64,000 nt of DNA from Delftia sp. PS-11. Lineage in GTDB: Bacteria > Pseudomonadota > Gammaproteobacteria > Burkholderiales > Burkholderiaceae_C. The stretch lies in contig NZ_JACSYA010000021.1 of NCBI RefSeq assembly GCF_029870285.1, forward strand, positions 1 through 64,000. The letters run 5' to 3'. Below the pieces are notes generated by a model, which made no database searches, had not been told where the DNA came from, and saw nothing but the letters and a program-made list of their open reading frames with translations. The first letter of the stretch is position 1, and each line of letters starts with the position of its first letter. Shown here in pieces: positions 53,501 through 63,505 of the stretch. The position numbers were made by a program, and so were the translations under genes.

Positions 53501-56500
53501 GGGCCGTGTGCGAGGACGGCACCTGGCGCACTTCCTCGGGCGTGCCCTGGGCGACGATGGTGCCGCCGCCGTCGCCGCCTTCAGGGCCCAGGTCGATCAG
53601 CCAGTCGCTGGCGCGGATCACATCGAGGTTGTGCTCGATGACGATCAGCGAGTGGCCCGCCTCCAGCAGCTTGCGCAGCGCGCGCATGAGCTTGGCGATG
53701 TCGTCGAAGTGCAGGCCCGTGGTGGGTTCGTCGAACAGGAACAGGGTGCCCTTTTTGGCCAGTGCCTGCCTGGATTTGGCCTGGGCCTTGGCGGCCTCGG
53801 CCAGAAAGCCTGCGAGCTTGAGGCGCTGGGCTTCGCCGCCCGACAGCGTGGGCACGGGCTGGCCCAGCTTGACGTACTCCAGGCCCACATCGGCGATGGG
53901 CTGCAGGGCGCGGATAACGTCGCGGTCCTGGGCGAACAGCTGGGCAGCCTCGGCCACGGTGAGTTCGAGCACATCGGCCACGTTGAGCTGGCGCGGCTGC
54001 TGCTCGCCGGCGGCATGGCGCTCGATGGTGACTTCCAGGATTTCGGGGCGGTAGCGCGAGCCGTTGCAGTCGGGGCAGCGCAGGTACACGTCCGACAGGA
54101 ATTGCATTTCCACATGCTCGAAGCCCGAGCCGCCGCAGGTGGGGCAGCGGCCATCGCCGCTGTTGAAGCTGAACTTGGCCGCCGTGTAGCCGCGCTGGCG
54201 CGCCAGCGGGGCGATGGCGAACAGTTCACGGATGCTGTCCCAGGCGCCCACGTAGCTGACGGGGTTGGAGCGCGCGGTCTTGCCGATGGGCGACTGGTCC
54301 ACGAACATGACGTCGCTGAGGTGGTCGGCGCCCAGCAGGCGGTCGAAGGCGCCGGCCGCATCGGTGGGCTTGCCGAAGTGGCGCATCAGCGCAGGCACCA
54401 GCACGTCCTGGACCAGGGTGGATTTGCCAGAGCCGCTGACCCCGGTGACGGTGACCAAGCGCTGCAGCGGGAAGTCCACCGAGATGCCGCGCAGGTTGTG
54501 CTCGCGCGCGCCTTCGAGGACGAGGCGCGGCGTGGACTCGGTCACCATGCGCTTGAGGCCGAAGCCCACCTGCTTGCGCCCGCCCAGGTAGGCGCCGGTG
54601 AGGGTGTCGGCCCGGCGCAGGTCGTCGGGAGTGCCGTCGAAGACGATCTGGCCGCCGCGCGCGCCGGGGCCGGGGCCCATGTCGATCATGCGGTCGGCGG
54701 CGAACATCACGGCCGGGTCGTGCTCGACCACGACCAGGGTGTTGCCTGCGTCGCGCAGGCGCTGCATGGCCTCGGTGATGCGCTCCATGTCGCGCGGATG
54801 CAGGCCGATGCTGGGCTCGTCGAGCACGAACAGGGTGTTGACCAGCGAGGTGCCCAGGGCGGTGGTCAGATTGATGCGCTGCACCTCGCCGCCCGACAGG
54901 GTGCGGCTTTGGCGGTCCAGGGTCAGGTAGCCGATGCCCACGTCGCACAGGTACTGCAGGCGGGCCATGATTTCGGCGTGCAGCATCCTGAGGGCCTGGG
55001 CCTCGCCATCGTGCGCGGCCACTCCGGCGGCTGGCGCCAGCTGCTGGAAAAAGTCGCGCAGCCGCACGATGGGCAGCTGCATCAGATCGTGCAGGCACAG
55101 GCCGGGCAGCGCATCGAGCTGCTCGCGGCTCCAGGCCACGCCCTGGGGCAGGAAGCGGCGGTAGCGCCCGCCCGCCTCGCCCGGCGGCAGCACGGCATCG
55201 GCCGCCTGCTGGCTGCCCAGGCGCCACAGCAGGCTTTCGGTCTTCAGCCGCGCGCCGCCGCAGGTCGGGCATTCGGTGTAGCTGCGGTACTTGGACAGCA
55301 GCACCCGGATGTGCATCTTGTAGGCCTTGCTCTCCAGGTATTCGAAGAAGCGCCGGATGCCGTACCAGGTCTGGGTCCACTTGCCGTTCCAGTTCGGCGA
55401 GCCGTCGAGCACCCAGCGCTTTTGCGCCTCGGTGAGCTTGGCCCAGGCCGTGTCGCGCGGTATGCCTTCGGCTTCGGCATGGCGCATCAGGTCGTCCTGG
55501 ATTTCCTTCCAGGCAGGCGTCTGCACGGGCTTGATGGCGCCAGTGCGCAGCGTGAGCTTGTCGTTGGGGATGACCAGTCCCCAGTCCACGCCGATCACGC
55601 GCCCAAATCCCCGGCAGGCCTCGCAGGCGCCCACGGCGGAGTTGAAGGAGAACAGCGAGGGGATGGGCTCCTGGTAGCTCAGGCCGCTTTCGGGGCAGTG
55701 CAGGCCCAGCGAGAATTTCCACTGCAGGGGCTCAGCGGGCGCAGCATCCGCTGCTGCCTCCGGCAGCACATAGACGGTCATATGGCCGCTGCCGCGCTTG
55801 AGCGCAAGCTCGATGGCCTCGTAGGTGCGGGCGCGCTCGACCTTGCCCAGGCGGAAGCGGTCGGCCACCACATCCAGTATCTTGACCTTGGACGGCGCGG
55901 CCGCCTTGGCCTTCTTTACCGTGGCCACAGGCTCCACGGCACCGGCCTTCTCGGCCTCGCGCTCGGCCTGGATCTTGGTGAAGCCGCTGGCCGAGAGCCA
56001 TTGCTCGACCTCGACAGCCGAGGTATTGGCAGGCAGCTCGACGGGGAAGGTGATGGCGATGCGCGGATCGCCCTGGGCCTGGCAGCGGCGTGCCAGTTCT
56101 TCCAGCACGCTGTCGGGGGTGTCGTGGCGCACGGGCACGGCGGTATCCCGGTCGAACAGCCGGGCTGCGCGTGCGAACAGCAGCTTGAGGTGGTCGTTGA
56201 GCTCGGTCATCGTGCCCACGGTGGAGCGCGAGTTGCGGACCGGGTTGGTCTGGTCGATGGCAATGGCCGGGGGTACGCCTTCCACCCGGTCCACGGCGGG
56301 CTTGTCCATGCGGTCCAGGAACTGGCGCGCATAGGCGGAGAAGGTTTCCACGTAGCGGCGCTGGCCCTCCGCGTACAGGGTGTCGAATACCAGGCTGGAT
56401 TTTCCCGAGCCGCTGGGCCCCGTGACCACCGTGAGCTCGCCGGTCCGAATGTCGAGATCCAGGTTCTGGAGATTGTGCTGGCGTGCGCCGCGGATTCGAA

Positions 56501-56516
56501 TCAGGCCCTGCGTCAT
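50577..56516 (-). CDS. uvrA: double-length (fused) UvrA excinuclease ABC subunit A
   Basis: The 1979-aa protein is about twice the usual UvrA length (near 950). It has two UvrA-like halves, about 1-1040 and 1041-1979. Each half has two ABC ATPase modules, giving four Walker A motifs (GPSGSGKS at 33-40, then GVSGSGKS near 690, 1075 and 1660) and four LSGGE-QR signatures, each followed by DEP(S/T). Zinc-finger CxxC pairs occur in both halves (CPTC...CPDC near 790-815, CPAC...CEVC near 1770-1795). An Ala/Lys-rich linker lies near 1600. UvrA scans DNA and hands lesions to UvrB. An SOS box lies 72 bp upstream. Confidence 0.95.
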   Translation of the reverse strand: MTQGLIRIRGARQHNLQNLDLDIRTGELTVVTGPSGSGKSSLVFDTLYAEGQRRYVETFSAYARQFLDRMDKPAVDRVEGVPPAIAIDQTNPVRNSRSTVGTMTELNDHLKLLFARAARLFDRDTAVPVRHDTPDSVLEELARRCQAQGDPRIAITFPVELPANTSAVEVEQWLSASGFTKIQAEREAEKAGAVEPVATVKKAKAAAPSKVKILDVVADRFRLGKVERARTYEAIELALKRGSGHMTVYVLPEAAADAAPAEPLQWKFSLGLHCPESGLSYQEPIPSLFSFNSAVGACEACRGFGRVIGVDWGLVIPNDKLTLRTGAIKPVQTPAWKEIQDDLMRHAEAEGIPRDTAWAKLTEAQKRWVLDGSPNWNGKWTQTWYGIRRFFEYLESKAYKMHIRVLLSKYRSYTECPTCGGARLKTESLLWRLGSQQAADAVLPPGEAGGRYRRFLPQGVAWSREQLDALPGLCLHDLMQLPIVRLRDFFQQLAPAAGVAAHDGEAQALRMLHAEIMARLQYLCDVGIGYLTLDRQSRTLSGGEVQRINLTTALGTSLVNTLFVLDEPSIGLHPRDMERITEAMQRLRDAGNTLVVVEHDPAVMFAADRMIDMGPGPGARGGQIVFDGTPDDLRRADTLTGAYLGGRKQVGFGLKRMVTESTPRLVLEGAREHNLRGISVDFPLQRLVTVTGVSGSGKSTLVQDVLVPALMRHFGKPTDAAGAFDRLLGADHLSDVMFVDQSPIGKTARSNPVSYVGAWDSIRELFAIAPLARQRGYTAAKFSFNSGDGRCPTCGGSGFEHVEMQFLSDVYLRCPDCNGSRYRPEILEVTIERHAAGEQQPRQLNVADVLELTVAEAAQLFAQDRDVIRALQPIADVGLEYVKLGQPVPTLSGGEAQRLKLAGFLAEAAKAQAKSRQALAKKGTLFLFDEPTTGLHFDDIAKLMRALRKLLEAGHSLIVIEHNLDVIRASDWLIDLGPEGGDGGGTIVAQGTPEEVRQVPSSHTAQALREYDLAMGVGGEAVREVAPMLYRPERKARAASAQACGSAIEIVNAKEHNLKQLSVHIPRGKFNVVTGVSGSGKSTLAFDILFNEGQRRYLESLNAYARSIVQPAGRPEVDAVYGIPPTVAIEQRLSRGGRKSTVGTTTEVWHFLRLLYVKLGTQHCIHDGAAVQPQTPESIAAQLLTQFRGQTIGLLAPLVVNRKGVYTELADWARPRGYTHLRVDGEFLPTTGFPRIDRFKEHTIELPVASLTVTASSEHELRAHLAQALEQGKGVLHVLSGLDDLAGAMAGGRSTAGIGQLQVFSTQRACPVCATSYAELDPRLFSYNSKHGWCPDCVGTGVKLTKEQRKVYDDTLLVEDNRGREVKFEGQEVEDLAEVACPSCEGTRLNATARAVRFHGVGIADIARLSVTDVRHWVQALALSGREADIARDLIPEIQGRLEFLEEVGLGYLTLDRGAPTLSGGEAQRIRLAAQLGSNLQGVCYVLDEPTIGLHARDNQILLNALHKLGDKGNTLVVVEHDEDTIRRADHIIDIGPSAGIRGGRLVAQGSADDIMAAGDSVTGRYLLHAMRHPFQPRRWVGEGAPPQQPSPEAVPDAAPAPAKASKSRKKAAVADEAPSAPASDALGWLTVRGAHLHNLRSVDVRVPLKRLVAVTGVSGSGKSTLARDVMLANVAAWVGQRATKAGRDAMDAGKAPPLSGCTGLQGFEGIDRVLEVDQTPIGKTPRSCPATYIGFWDTIRKLYAETLEAKARGYAAGRFSFNTGEGRCPACEGQGMRTIEMSFLPDVKVPCEVCHGARFNPETLAVTWRGKSIGDVLRMEVDEAVAFFASMPSIAHPLQLLQDVGLGYLTLGQPSPTLSGGEAQRIKLVTELTKVRDDVGRRGNKAPHTLYVLDEPTVGLHMADVDKLIRVLHRLVDAGHSVAVIEHDLDVIAEADWIIDLGPEGGKEGGRIVAAGTPEDLVAAGTHTGRALAPVLSR

Positions 56517-56544
56517 GGCGTTCTCTGGTCAGTGGGAGCCCCGC

Positions 56545-56550
56545 ATTCTA
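56545..56550 (-). promoter_or_regulatory. possible uvrA -10 box
   Basis: TAGAAT is read on the minus strand about 29 bp before the uvrA ATG. The -35 region is weak (GTGGCT at 15 bp). It lies downstream of the LexA box. Confidence 0.35.
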
Positions 56551-56588
56551 GGCAGTCCGCACGACAGCCACCGGGGGCTCCCAAATAC

Positions 56589-56604
56589 CTGTATTTGCAT
56601 ACAG
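56589..56604. promoter_or_regulatory. LexA (SOS) box upstream of uvrA
   Basis: CTGTATTTGCATACAG matches the CTGT-N8-ACAG LexA consensus exactly, with an AT-rich centre. It is 72 bp upstream of the uvrA start, in the promoter region. Confidence 0.75.
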
Positions 56605-56648
56605 ACAAAGAGACAAAGACCCGGTTTTGCAGTAAGGCTGCCGCCCAG

Positions 56649-56680
56649 AAAAAAAGCCTCGTACCGCAAGGCACGAGGCT
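56649..56680 (-). terminator. rho-independent terminator of the porin gene
   Basis: On the minus strand AGCCTCGT (56673-56680) pairs with ACGAGGCT (56655-56662) and is followed by a run of seven T. It separates the porin transcript from uvrA. Confidence 0.88.
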
Positions 56681-56737
56681 GGATGGCGGGCCATCCGGAG
56701 ATGGCCTGCAGCACACGCGGCATGCGCCGCGCGGCGA

Positions 56738-57727
56738 TCAGAATGCGTGACGCACGCCCAGAGCGAAGGACGAGAAGTCCGCGCCCTTGACACCGGTCAT
56801 GTAGCTGGCGCCGGACTTGTTGTCCACCTTGGTGTAGTAGCCGTACACCTTGGTGCGCTTGCTCAGGTTGTAGTTGTAGCCCAGGGTCCACTGAGTGGCG
56901 CCGGAGTCGCCGACACGGCTCCATGCGTTGGCGTGGCCAACGTTGGCGTGGAACTCGGAAGCGCCCAGGGTGTACATGCCCGACAGGCGGAAGTTGTTGC
57001 GGGTGCCGCGCAGTTCTTCGTCGTTGCGCTGGTAGTAGCCGCCGACCACGAACTGGCCGAAGGTGTAGGCAGCGCGCAGAGCCAGCTGCTTGTCTGCGTC
57101 GAATTGGCTGTAGCCAGCGCCCAGGGCCAGAGCGCCCAGGTTGTAGTTGGCAGCCAGGTCGTAGCCGTTCTTCTTCTTGGCCAGGGTCGATGCCTTTTCG
57201 TGCATGGAGACCGAGCCTTCGACCGTCAGGCCGCCGAAGCTGGGCGTGGTGTAGGAAATCTTGTTGGCGGTGCCCAGGCCGCTGGCGAACCAGACGGGGT
57301 CGAAGTACAGCGCGTCGGAAGACGAACCCGTGTCATGGTTGTGCATGCTCACGTAGTCGGCGGTGGCGAAGTACGAGCCGGGGAAGAAGTTGCCCAGGCG
57401 GACCTTACCGAAGTTGCCCGACAGGTTCACTTCGCTTTGGCGGCCGAAGGTCAGCGCGCCGGTGGAGGACGAGCCCATGCCGGTGTCGGAAGCGAAGCCG
57501 CTTTCCAGCACGAAGCCGGCCTTCAGGCCGCCGCCCAGATCTTCGACGCCGCGGATGCCCCAGCGCGAAGAGTTGTTTTCCATCTTGTTGACGTTGGTGT
57601 TGCCGATTTCCTGGCGCTCGATGGTGGTGTTGATGCGGCCATACAGCGTCACATTGCTTTGGGCCATCACGGTGCCAGTGCCCAGCACGGCCAGCACGGC
57701 CAGGGCGACGCGGTTCATCTTGATCAT
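56738..57727 (-). CDS. Omp32-type trimeric porin
   Basis: A 329-aa Gram-negative porin. The signal peptide is MIKMNRVALAVLAVLGTGTV with cleavage after MAQ; the mature protein starts SNVTLYGRINTTIE. Porin signatures are SSRWGIRGVEDLGGGLKAGF, the L3 constriction-loop region GKVRLGNFFPGSYF, and a C-terminal Phe (GVRHAF) needed for BAM assembly. Length and sequence are close to the anion-selective Omp32 of Delftia. GGAG precedes the start at 57727. A long leader and a strong terminator suit a highly expressed gene. Confidence 0.95.
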   Translation of the reverse strand: MIKMNRVALAVLAVLGTGTVMAQSNVTLYGRINTTIERQEIGNTNVNKMENNSSRWGIRGVEDLGGGLKAGFVLESGFASDTGMGSSSTGALTFGRQSEVNLSGNFGKVRLGNFFPGSYFATADYVSMHNHDTGSSSDALYFDPVWFASGLGTANKISYTTPSFGGLTVEGSVSMHEKASTLAKKKNGYDLAANYNLGALALGAGYSQFDADKQLALRAAYTFGQFVVGGYYQRNDEELRGTRNNFRLSGMYTLGASEFHANVGHANAWSRVGDSGATQWTLGYNYNLSKRTKVYGYYTKVDNKSGASYMTGVKGADFSSFALGVRHAF

Positions 57728-58009
57728 TCGGATCTCCTTGGGATTGTGGAGTGGGTGTTCTTGGAATCTCAGGGCCGGCTCCGGCTCCAGATCAGTGCCA
57801 TCTACGGCTGCTGCGGATTCTAGGTGCGGGCATCGCCAAAAATGCAGGAACGCCTCTGAAAATGCGAGTTCTGATGCTTTGCTGCCACAGACATGACATG
57901 AAAAGCGCCTAAAAACACACATACAAGAACCCATGGCGGATCACCATGGGCATTGGCTGAAGGCATGCAGCAGCGCACCGCACAGGCCCCTGCGGGTAGC
58001 TGCTGCGCT

Positions 58010-59692
58010 TCAATCGTTCGCGTAGATATCGACTTCCCTGGTTTCCGGCAGAAACAGGATGCCGATGACCGCTGTGGCGCCCGCAATGACGATGGGGTAC
58101 CAGAGGCCGCTGTACATGTTGCCGGTCTGGGCCACGATGGCAAACGACATGGTCGGCAGCAGGCCGCCGAACCAGCCGTTGCCGATGTGGTAGGGCAGGC
58201 TCATGGAGGTGTAGCGGATGCGGGTGGGAAACAGCTCCACCAGCATGGCGGCAATGGGCCCATAGACCATGGTCACGAGGATGACCAGATAGGCCAGGAT
58301 GGCGACCATCAGGGGCTTGTTCATTTTCCCGGGGTCTGCCTTGGCGGGATAGCCATCTTCGGCCAGCACCCTGGCCACGGTCTTTCTGAATTCGGCGTCC
58401 CGGGCCCTGGCCTGTTCAGTGCTCAGTCCCTTGAGCGGGAACGAGGCAATCTCGGTGCGGCCAATGCGCACGAAGGCCGTGGCGCCGGGGGCGGCCGTCT
58501 CCAGGTCGTAGCTGACGGAGCTGGCTGCCAGTACCTGCCTGGCCACATCGCAGGAGCTGGTGAATCGGGAAGTGCCGGTGGGGTTGAACTGGAAGGAGCA
58601 TTCGCCAGGGTCGGCGACGATGACCACCTTGCTGCGGGCCTGTGCTGCGGCCAGGTCGGGGTTGGCCGCCTCGGTCAGCGCCTGGAACACCGGGAAGTAG
58701 GTCAGCGCAGCCAGCACGCAGCCCAGCATGATGATGGGTTTGCGGCCGACCTTGTCCGACAGCGTCCCGAAAACCACGAAGAAGGGCGTGCCGATGAGGA
58801 GTGCGGCGGCGGTCAGGAGGTTGGCCGTCACGGCATCCACCTTGAGCTGCTGCGTCAGGAAGAACAGGGCATAGAGCTGGCCCGTGTACCAGACCACGGC
58901 CTGTCCGGCGGTCAGGCCGACCAGCGCCAGCAGCACGATCCTGAGATTGCGCCACTGCCCGAAGGATTCGGACACAGGCGCCCTGGAGACCTTGCCTTCG
59001 GCTTTCATTTTCTGGAAAGCCGGCGATTCGGACAGCGTCATGCGGATCCACACCGAAACGCCCAGCAGCACGATGGACAGCAGAAAGGGAAGGCGCCAGC
59101 CCCAGTCCGTGAAGGCCTGCTCGCCCAGCACGGTGCGCACACCCAGGATGACCAGCAGCGACAGGAACAGGCCCAGCGTGGCCGTGGTCTGTATCCATGA
59201 GGTGTAGGCGCCGCGCTTGCCATGCGGCGCATGTTCGGCCACATAGGTGGCAGCGCCGCCGTACTCGCCGCCCAGCGCCAGGCCCTGCAGCATGCGCAGG
59301 CCGATGAGGATCACAGGCGCGGCCACGCCGATGCTGGCGTAGGTGGGCAGGATGCCGACGATGAAGGTGGACAGGCCCATGATCAGGATGGTCACCAGGA
59401 AGGTGTACTTGCGTCCGATCATGTCGCCCAGGCGGCCGAACACCAGCGCGCCGAAAGGCCGCACGATGAAGCCTGCGGCAAAGGCCAGCAGCGCGAAGAT
59501 GAAGGCAGAACCTGCATCCAGCATGCTGAAGAACTGCCGGGCGATGATGGCCGCCAGCGAGCCATAGAGATAAAAGTCGTACCACTCGAATACCGTGCCC
59601 AGCGATGACGCGACGATGACCCTGCGTTCCTGCGGCGTCATCGGGCGTGGCTGCGCCTTGGCGCCAGCGCCATGCGTAGCGTTGTAAGCCAT
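58010..59692 (-). CDS. MFS metabolite:H+ symporter (ProP/ShiA-like) with a large extra loop
   Basis: A 560-aa transporter of the MHS family. Helix 1 region SLGTVFEWYDFYLYG, loop GRLGDMIGRKYTF and the GGEYGGAATYVAEHAP motif are diagnostic. The second half has a loop GTLSDKVGRKPI. Between residues about 340 and 458 there is an insertion of about 115 aa not found in the classical ~440-aa members, with two cysteines (Cys365, Cys381) and mixed alpha/beta character, probably exposed on one membrane face. AAGGAG precedes the ATG. Substrates in the family are organic acids or osmolytes. Confidence 0.9.
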   Translation of the reverse strand: MAYNATHGAGAKAQPRPMTPQERRVIVASSLGTVFEWYDFYLYGSLAAIIARQFFSMLDAGSAFIFALLAFAAGFIVRPFGALVFGRLGDMIGRKYTFLVTILIMGLSTFIVGILPTYASIGVAAPVILIGLRMLQGLALGGEYGGAATYVAEHAPHGKRGAYTSWIQTTATLGLFLSLLVILGVRTVLGEQAFTDWGWRLPFLLSIVLLGVSVWIRMTLSESPAFQKMKAEGKVSRAPVSESFGQWRNLRIVLLALVGLTAGQAVVWYTGQLYALFFLTQQLKVDAVTANLLTAAALLIGTPFFVVFGTLSDKVGRKPIIMLGCVLAALTYFPVFQALTEAANPDLAAAQARSKVVIVADPGECSFQFNPTGTSRFTSSCDVARQVLAASSVSYDLETAAPGATAFVRIGRTEIASFPLKGLSTEQARARDAEFRKTVARVLAEDGYPAKADPGKMNKPLMVAILAYLVILVTMVYGPIAAMLVELFPTRIRYTSMSLPYHIGNGWFGGLLPTMSFAIVAQTGNMYSGLWYPIVIAGATAVIGILFLPETREVDIYAND

Positions 59693-59991
59693 GTCTGTCT
59701 CCTTGTTGGATGAATCGTGGCGGGTTGGCCTGGGCCCGCAGGACCACTATCCAATTGGCGGCTGACTCGGCTCTGACTTTTCACGCACAGAGATGGACGG
59801 TTTGCTGAACGGATTCTTACGAAATCAGCAGCAACCCTGAGGCCGTCTTTTTCGATGTGAAAACCACGGTACAAACCCTGGCAAACCGCACCCCGTTGCG
59901 TAAGGACGCGGTCAGACGCGCTTTCCAGAATGGTTCCAAGGCTGTCGATCCATGGGCTTGCAGCCGCGATTCCAACTTCAGGAGACAAACC

Positions 59992-60300
59992 ATGACCGAT
60001 CCGGTGGTAGACAAAATACAGCGCCATCCCAAGTACCAGGAGTTGCGCTCCAAGCGCAATCGCCTCGGCCTGTTTCTGACGGTGCTGATGCTGGTCGTCT
60101 ATTACGGCTATATCGCACTGATTGCCTTCGACAAGTCCTTTCTGGCACAGCCCATGGGCGCCGGAGTGACCTCGATTGGCATTCCCATCGCGATCGGAGT
60201 CATCGTCTTTTCGGTGCTCATCACCGGCTTTTACGTGCGCCGCGCCAATGGCGAGTACGACAAGCTCACGCAAGACATCCTGAAGGACGCCACAAAATGA
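59992..60300 (+). CDS. yjcH: DUF485 inner-membrane protein (YjcH)
   Basis: A 102-aa protein with two predicted membrane helices ([20 protein letters not shown] and [20 protein letters not shown]) and the DUF485 start [19 protein letters not shown]. It overlaps actP by 4 nt (ATGA), the same arrangement as yjcH-actP in enterobacteria. The start at 59992 has AGGAGA upstream. Its role in acetate uptake is not defined. Confidence 0.93.
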   Translation: MTDPVVDKIQRHPKYQELRSKRNRLGLFLTVLMLVVYYGYIALIAFDKSFLAQPMGAGVTSIGIPIAIGVIVFSVLITGFYVRRANGEYDKLTQDILKDATK

Positions 60301-62030
60301 AAAACTCCACACAACGCATGCTGCTGGCACCCGCTGTGGCGCTGGCACTGACCGGCCCGGTGCTGGCCGCTGGGGGCGACGTGGGCGTGGCTGCCAAGCA
60401 GGCCACGAACTGGACTGCCATCATTTTGTTCACGGCCTTCGTGGTTGCCACGCTGTGGATCACCAAGTGGGCTGCGGGGCGCACCAAGTCGGCGGCCGAT
60501 TTCTACACGGCGGGCGGCGGCATCACGGGCTTTCAGAACGGCCTGGCCATCGCGGGCGATTACATGTCGGCCGCGTCCTTCCTGGGCATTTCGGCCTCGG
60601 TCATGGCCAACGGCTATGACGGCCTGATCTACTCCATCGGCTTCCTGGTGGGCTGGCCCATCCTGACCTTCCTGCTGGCCGAGCGCCTGCGCAACCTGGG
60701 CAAGTTCACCTTCGCCGATGTGGCCGGCTACCGCTTCGCCCAGACGCCGTTCCGCGCCTTCGCGGCCAGCGGCACGCTGGTGGTCGTGGCCTTCTACCTG
60801 ATCGCCCAGATGGTCGGCGCCGGCCAGCTCATCAAGCTGCTGTTCGGCCTGGACTACTGGATCGCCGTGGTGCTGGTGGGTGCGCTGATGATGGTCTATG
60901 TGCTGTTCGGCGGCATGACGGCCACCACCTGGGTGCAGATCATCAAGGCCTGCATGCTGCTGGCAGGCGTGACCTTCATGGGCTTCATGGTGCTGGCCAA
61001 GTACGGCTTCAGCCCCGAGGCACTGTTCGCCGAGGGCGTGCGCGTGCGCACCCAGATCGCGGCCAACAACGGCGCCGATGCGGCGGCGGCTGCCAAGGCC
61101 GGCCTGGCCATCATGGGCCCCGGCGGCTTCATCAAGGACCCGATCTCGGCCATCAGCTTCGGCATGGCGCTGATGTTCGGCACGCTGGGCCTGCCCCACA
61201 TCCTGATGCGCTTCTTCACCGTGCCCGATGCCAAGCAGGCGCGCAAGAGCGTGTTCTGGGCCACGACCTGGATCGGCTACTTCTACGTGCTGATCTTCAT
61301 CATCGGCTTTGGCGCCATCACCCTGGTGCTGACCAACCCCGAGATGGCCGATACGGCCAAGGGCGTGATCCACGGCGGCGCAGGCACGGCCAACATGGCG
61401 GCGGTGCTGGTGGCCAAGAGCGTGGGCGGCGACGTGTTCTACGGCTTCATCTCGGCCGTGGCCTTCGCCACCATCCTGGCAGTGGTCGCTGGCCTGACGC
61501 TGTCGGGCGCCTCTGCCGTGTCCCATGACCTGTACGCCACGGTGTTCAAGAAGGGCAAGGCAGACAGCGCCGCCGAGCTGCGCGTCTCGCGCCTGACCAC
61601 GCTGACGCTGGGTGTCATCGCCGTGCTGCTGGGCATCGTGTTCGAGAAGCAGAACATCGCCTTCATGGTGTCGCTGGCCTTTGCCGTGGCCGCATCGGCC
61701 AACTTCCCCGCGCTGCTGCTGTCGGTGCTGTGGAAGGACTGCACGACCAAGGGCGCGGTGATTGGCGGCTTCATGGGCCTGATCTCCTCGGTGGGCCTGA
61801 CCATCGTCTCGCCCTCGGTGTGGGAAGGCACGCTGGGCAACCCCGCCGGCTCGGCCTGGTTCCCCTACGCCTCGCCCGCGCTGTTCTCCATGAGCATCGG
61901 CTTCATCGGCGTGTGGCTGTTCTCGGTGCTCGACAAGAGCGGCCAGGCCGCCAAGGAACGCGCCGCCTTCGCAGCGCAGCAGGTGCGCTCCGAAACCGGC
62001 CTGGGCGCATCGGGCGCATCCGGCCACTGA
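60297..62030 (+). CDS. actP: cation/acetate symporter
   Basis: A 577-aa sodium:solute symporter (SSS family) for acetate and short monocarboxylates. An N-terminal signal-like helix ([20 protein letters not shown]) is followed by the family core: [51 protein letters not shown] and [15 protein letters not shown]. The start overlaps the stop of yjcH. A strong terminator follows. The pair lacks an adjacent acs gene in this window. Confidence 0.96.
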   Translation: MKNSTQRMLLAPAVALALTGPVLAAGGDVGVAAKQATNWTAIILFTAFVVATLWITKWAAGRTKSAADFYTAGGGITGFQNGLAIAGDYMSAASFLGISASVMANGYDGLIYSIGFLVGWPILTFLLAERLRNLGKFTFADVAGYRFAQTPFRAFAASGTLVVVAFYLIAQMVGAGQLIKLLFGLDYWIAVVLVGALMMVYVLFGGMTATTWVQIIKACMLLAGVTFMGFMVLAKYGFSPEALFAEGVRVRTQIAANNGADAAAAAKAGLAIMGPGGFIKDPISAISFGMALMFGTLGLPHILMRFFTVPDAKQARKSVFWATTWIGYFYVLIFIIGFGAITLVLTNPEMADTAKGVIHGGAGTANMAAVLVAKSVGGDVFYGFISAVAFATILAVVAGLTLSGASAVSHDLYATVFKKGKADSAAELRVSRLTTLTLGVIAVLLGIVFEKQNIAFMVSLAFAVAASANFPALLLSVLWKDCTTKGAVIGGFMGLISSVGLTIVSPSVWEGTLGNPAGSAWFPYASPALFSMSIGFIGVWLFSVLDKSGQAAKERAAFAAQQVRSETGLGASGASGH

Positions 62031-62065
62031 TCCACCACAACGCAGGCCGCAAGGCCATGCGCAAG

Positions 62066-62091
62066 AGCCGGGCCCTGCGCCCGGCTTTTTT
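62066..62091 (+). terminator. rho-independent terminator after actP
   Basis: AGCCGGGC (62066-62073) pairs exactly with GCCCGGCT (62079-62086) over a 5-nt loop and is followed by six T. Confidence 0.9.
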
Positions 62092-62181
62092 GTGGGCGCA
62101 TGCAAGGGCAAGGACGCAGCCGGATACAGGGCAGCGGGCTAGACTCACGGTGTGCCTTTCAACACACAGGACCAATCCGAC

Positions 62182-62817
62182 ATGCAACTCATCAGCCAAA
62201 GCTTTCAGGATGGCCAGGCGATTCCTGGCGAATTCGCGTTTGCAGTACCCGACGCGGCCACGCATGTGGCGCTGTCGTCCAACCGCAACCCGCATCTGGC
62301 ATGGAGCGGCGCGCCCGAGGGCACACAGTCGTTCGTGGTGGTCTGCCATGACCCCGACGTGCCCAGCCGGGGCGACGACGTGAACCAGGAAGGCCGCGAA
62401 GTGCCGGCCAGCCTGCCGCGCGTGGATTTCTTTCACTGGCTGCTGCTGGACATTCCGGCAGGGACCACGCAGATTGCGGCAGGCGCGCAGTCCGATGGCG
62501 TGACGGCACGCGGCAAGAGCGGCCCGGCAGCGCCCGGCGGCCTGCGCCACGGCATCAACGACTACACGGCCTGGTTCGCGGGCGACGAACAGATGAAGGG
62601 CGACTACTATGGCTATGACGGTCCCTGCCCGCCCTGGAACGACAGCATCGTCCACCACTATGTCTTCACGGTCTACGCGCTGGCCACGCCCACGCTGCAG
62701 GTCCAGGGACCGCTGACCGGCGCCAATGTGCGCGCGGCGCTGGCTTCGGCCCAGGTGCTGGGCCAGGCCAGCATCACGGGGCTGTACAGCCTCAATCCTG
62801 CGGTGCCTGCCGCCTGA
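62182..62817 (+). CDS. YbhB/YbcL family (PEBP-like) protein
   Basis: A 211-aa protein of the phosphatidylethanolamine-binding/RKIP-like family found widely in bacteria. The core motifs are NPHLAWSGAPEGTQSFVVVCHDPDVPS, VDFFHWLLLDIPAG, and YYGYDGPCPPWNDSIVHHYVFTVYAL. No signal peptide is seen. The ATG at 62182 is preferred; a GTG at 62152 would add ten residues. Bacterial members have no settled function. It stands alone between two terminators or convergent genes. Confidence 0.9.
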   Translation: MQLISQSFQDGQAIPGEFAFAVPDAATHVALSSNRNPHLAWSGAPEGTQSFVVVCHDPDVPSRGDDVNQEGREVPASLPRVDFFHWLLLDIPAGTTQIAAGAQSDGVTARGKSGPAAPGGLRHGINDYTAWFAGDEQMKGDYYGYDGPCPPWNDSIVHHYVFTVYALATPTLQVQGPLTGANVRAALASAQVLGQASITGLYSLNPAVPAA

Positions 62818-62845
62818 GAACCTGTTGCGGCCCGGCAGGGGCGTC

Positions 62846-63505
62846 CTACTTCGCGCCGCGCAGCCGGCGCAGCTTGATGAAGGCCAGCGCCGCCATCACG
62901 GCATCGTTGAGCGCGTCATGGGCGTCGCGCTGGGGCAGGCCGAGATCGGCCATCAGCGTGGCAAAGCGCAGGTCGATGTCGGGCGCCTGCTGCTGCCAGG
63001 GCGGCATCTGCTGGAAGCGGTGGTCGTAGTAGAGGGCCGAGACCTCGATGCGCTCGTTGGGCAGGCCAATGCCCAGCCAGGGCTGCATGGCCCGCTCTAT
63101 CATGGCCACGTCGAATTCCAGGTAGTAGCCCACCAGCGGCCGGCTGCCGATGAAGCGCAGCAGCCGCGCCAGCGCCTCCTCGATGGACAGGCCCTGGGCC
63201 AGATCGCGTTCACGCAGCCGGTGGATGCGCACGCTGTCGCCGGGCACACCACGCGAGGGGCGCACCAGCAGTTCCAGGCGCTGGCTCGTCAGAATGCGCT
63301 CGCCCACGATGCGCACGGCACCGATGGAGATGATTTCATCGCGGCGCACATCCAGGCCCGTGGTTTCACAGTCCAGCGCCACCCATTCGCCGGGCGGCGG
63401 CGCATCCAGAAGAAAGGCATAGGCCGGGTCGGCCAGGCGGCGGCGCATCCGGCGCAGGCGCAGGCCCTGCATCCAGCGGCCCCAGGGATGGGCGTTCATG
63501 CTCAT
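62846..63505 (-). CDS. DnaQ-like 3'-5' exonuclease
   Basis: A 219-aa DEDD-family exonuclease. ExoI is VALDCETTGLDVRRDEIISIGAV with the Asp-Glu pair, ExoII is LVGYYLEFDVAMIERAM, and ExoIII is HDALNDAVMAALAF, of the DEDDh type with the His in RDAHDALND. The start at 63505 overlaps the stop of the upstream gene by 4 nt (ATGA), so the two are co-translated. The partner is a DUF294-type regulatory protein, a pairing I recall near actP in other proteobacteria. Substrate unknown; not the replicative epsilon subunit by context. Confidence 0.9.
   Translation of the reverse strand: MSMNAHPWGRWMQGLRLRRMRRRLADPAYAFLLDAPPPGEWVALDCETTGLDVRRDEIISIGAVRIVGERILTSQRLELLVRPSRGVPGDSVRIHRLRERDLAQGLSIEEALARLLRFIGSRPLVGYYLEFDVAMIERAMQPWLGIGLPNERIEVSALYYDHRFQQMPPWQQQAPDIDLRFATLMADLGLPQRDAHDALNDAVMAALAFIKLRRLRGAK

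Noticed and set aside
50613..56750. Open frame of about 2045 codons on the plus strand opposite uvrA
   Set aside because: Its translation is His/Gln/Ala/Gly-rich with no domain. Such frames arise opposite high-GC genes because of third-position G/C bias. uvrA on the minus strand explains the whole stretch.
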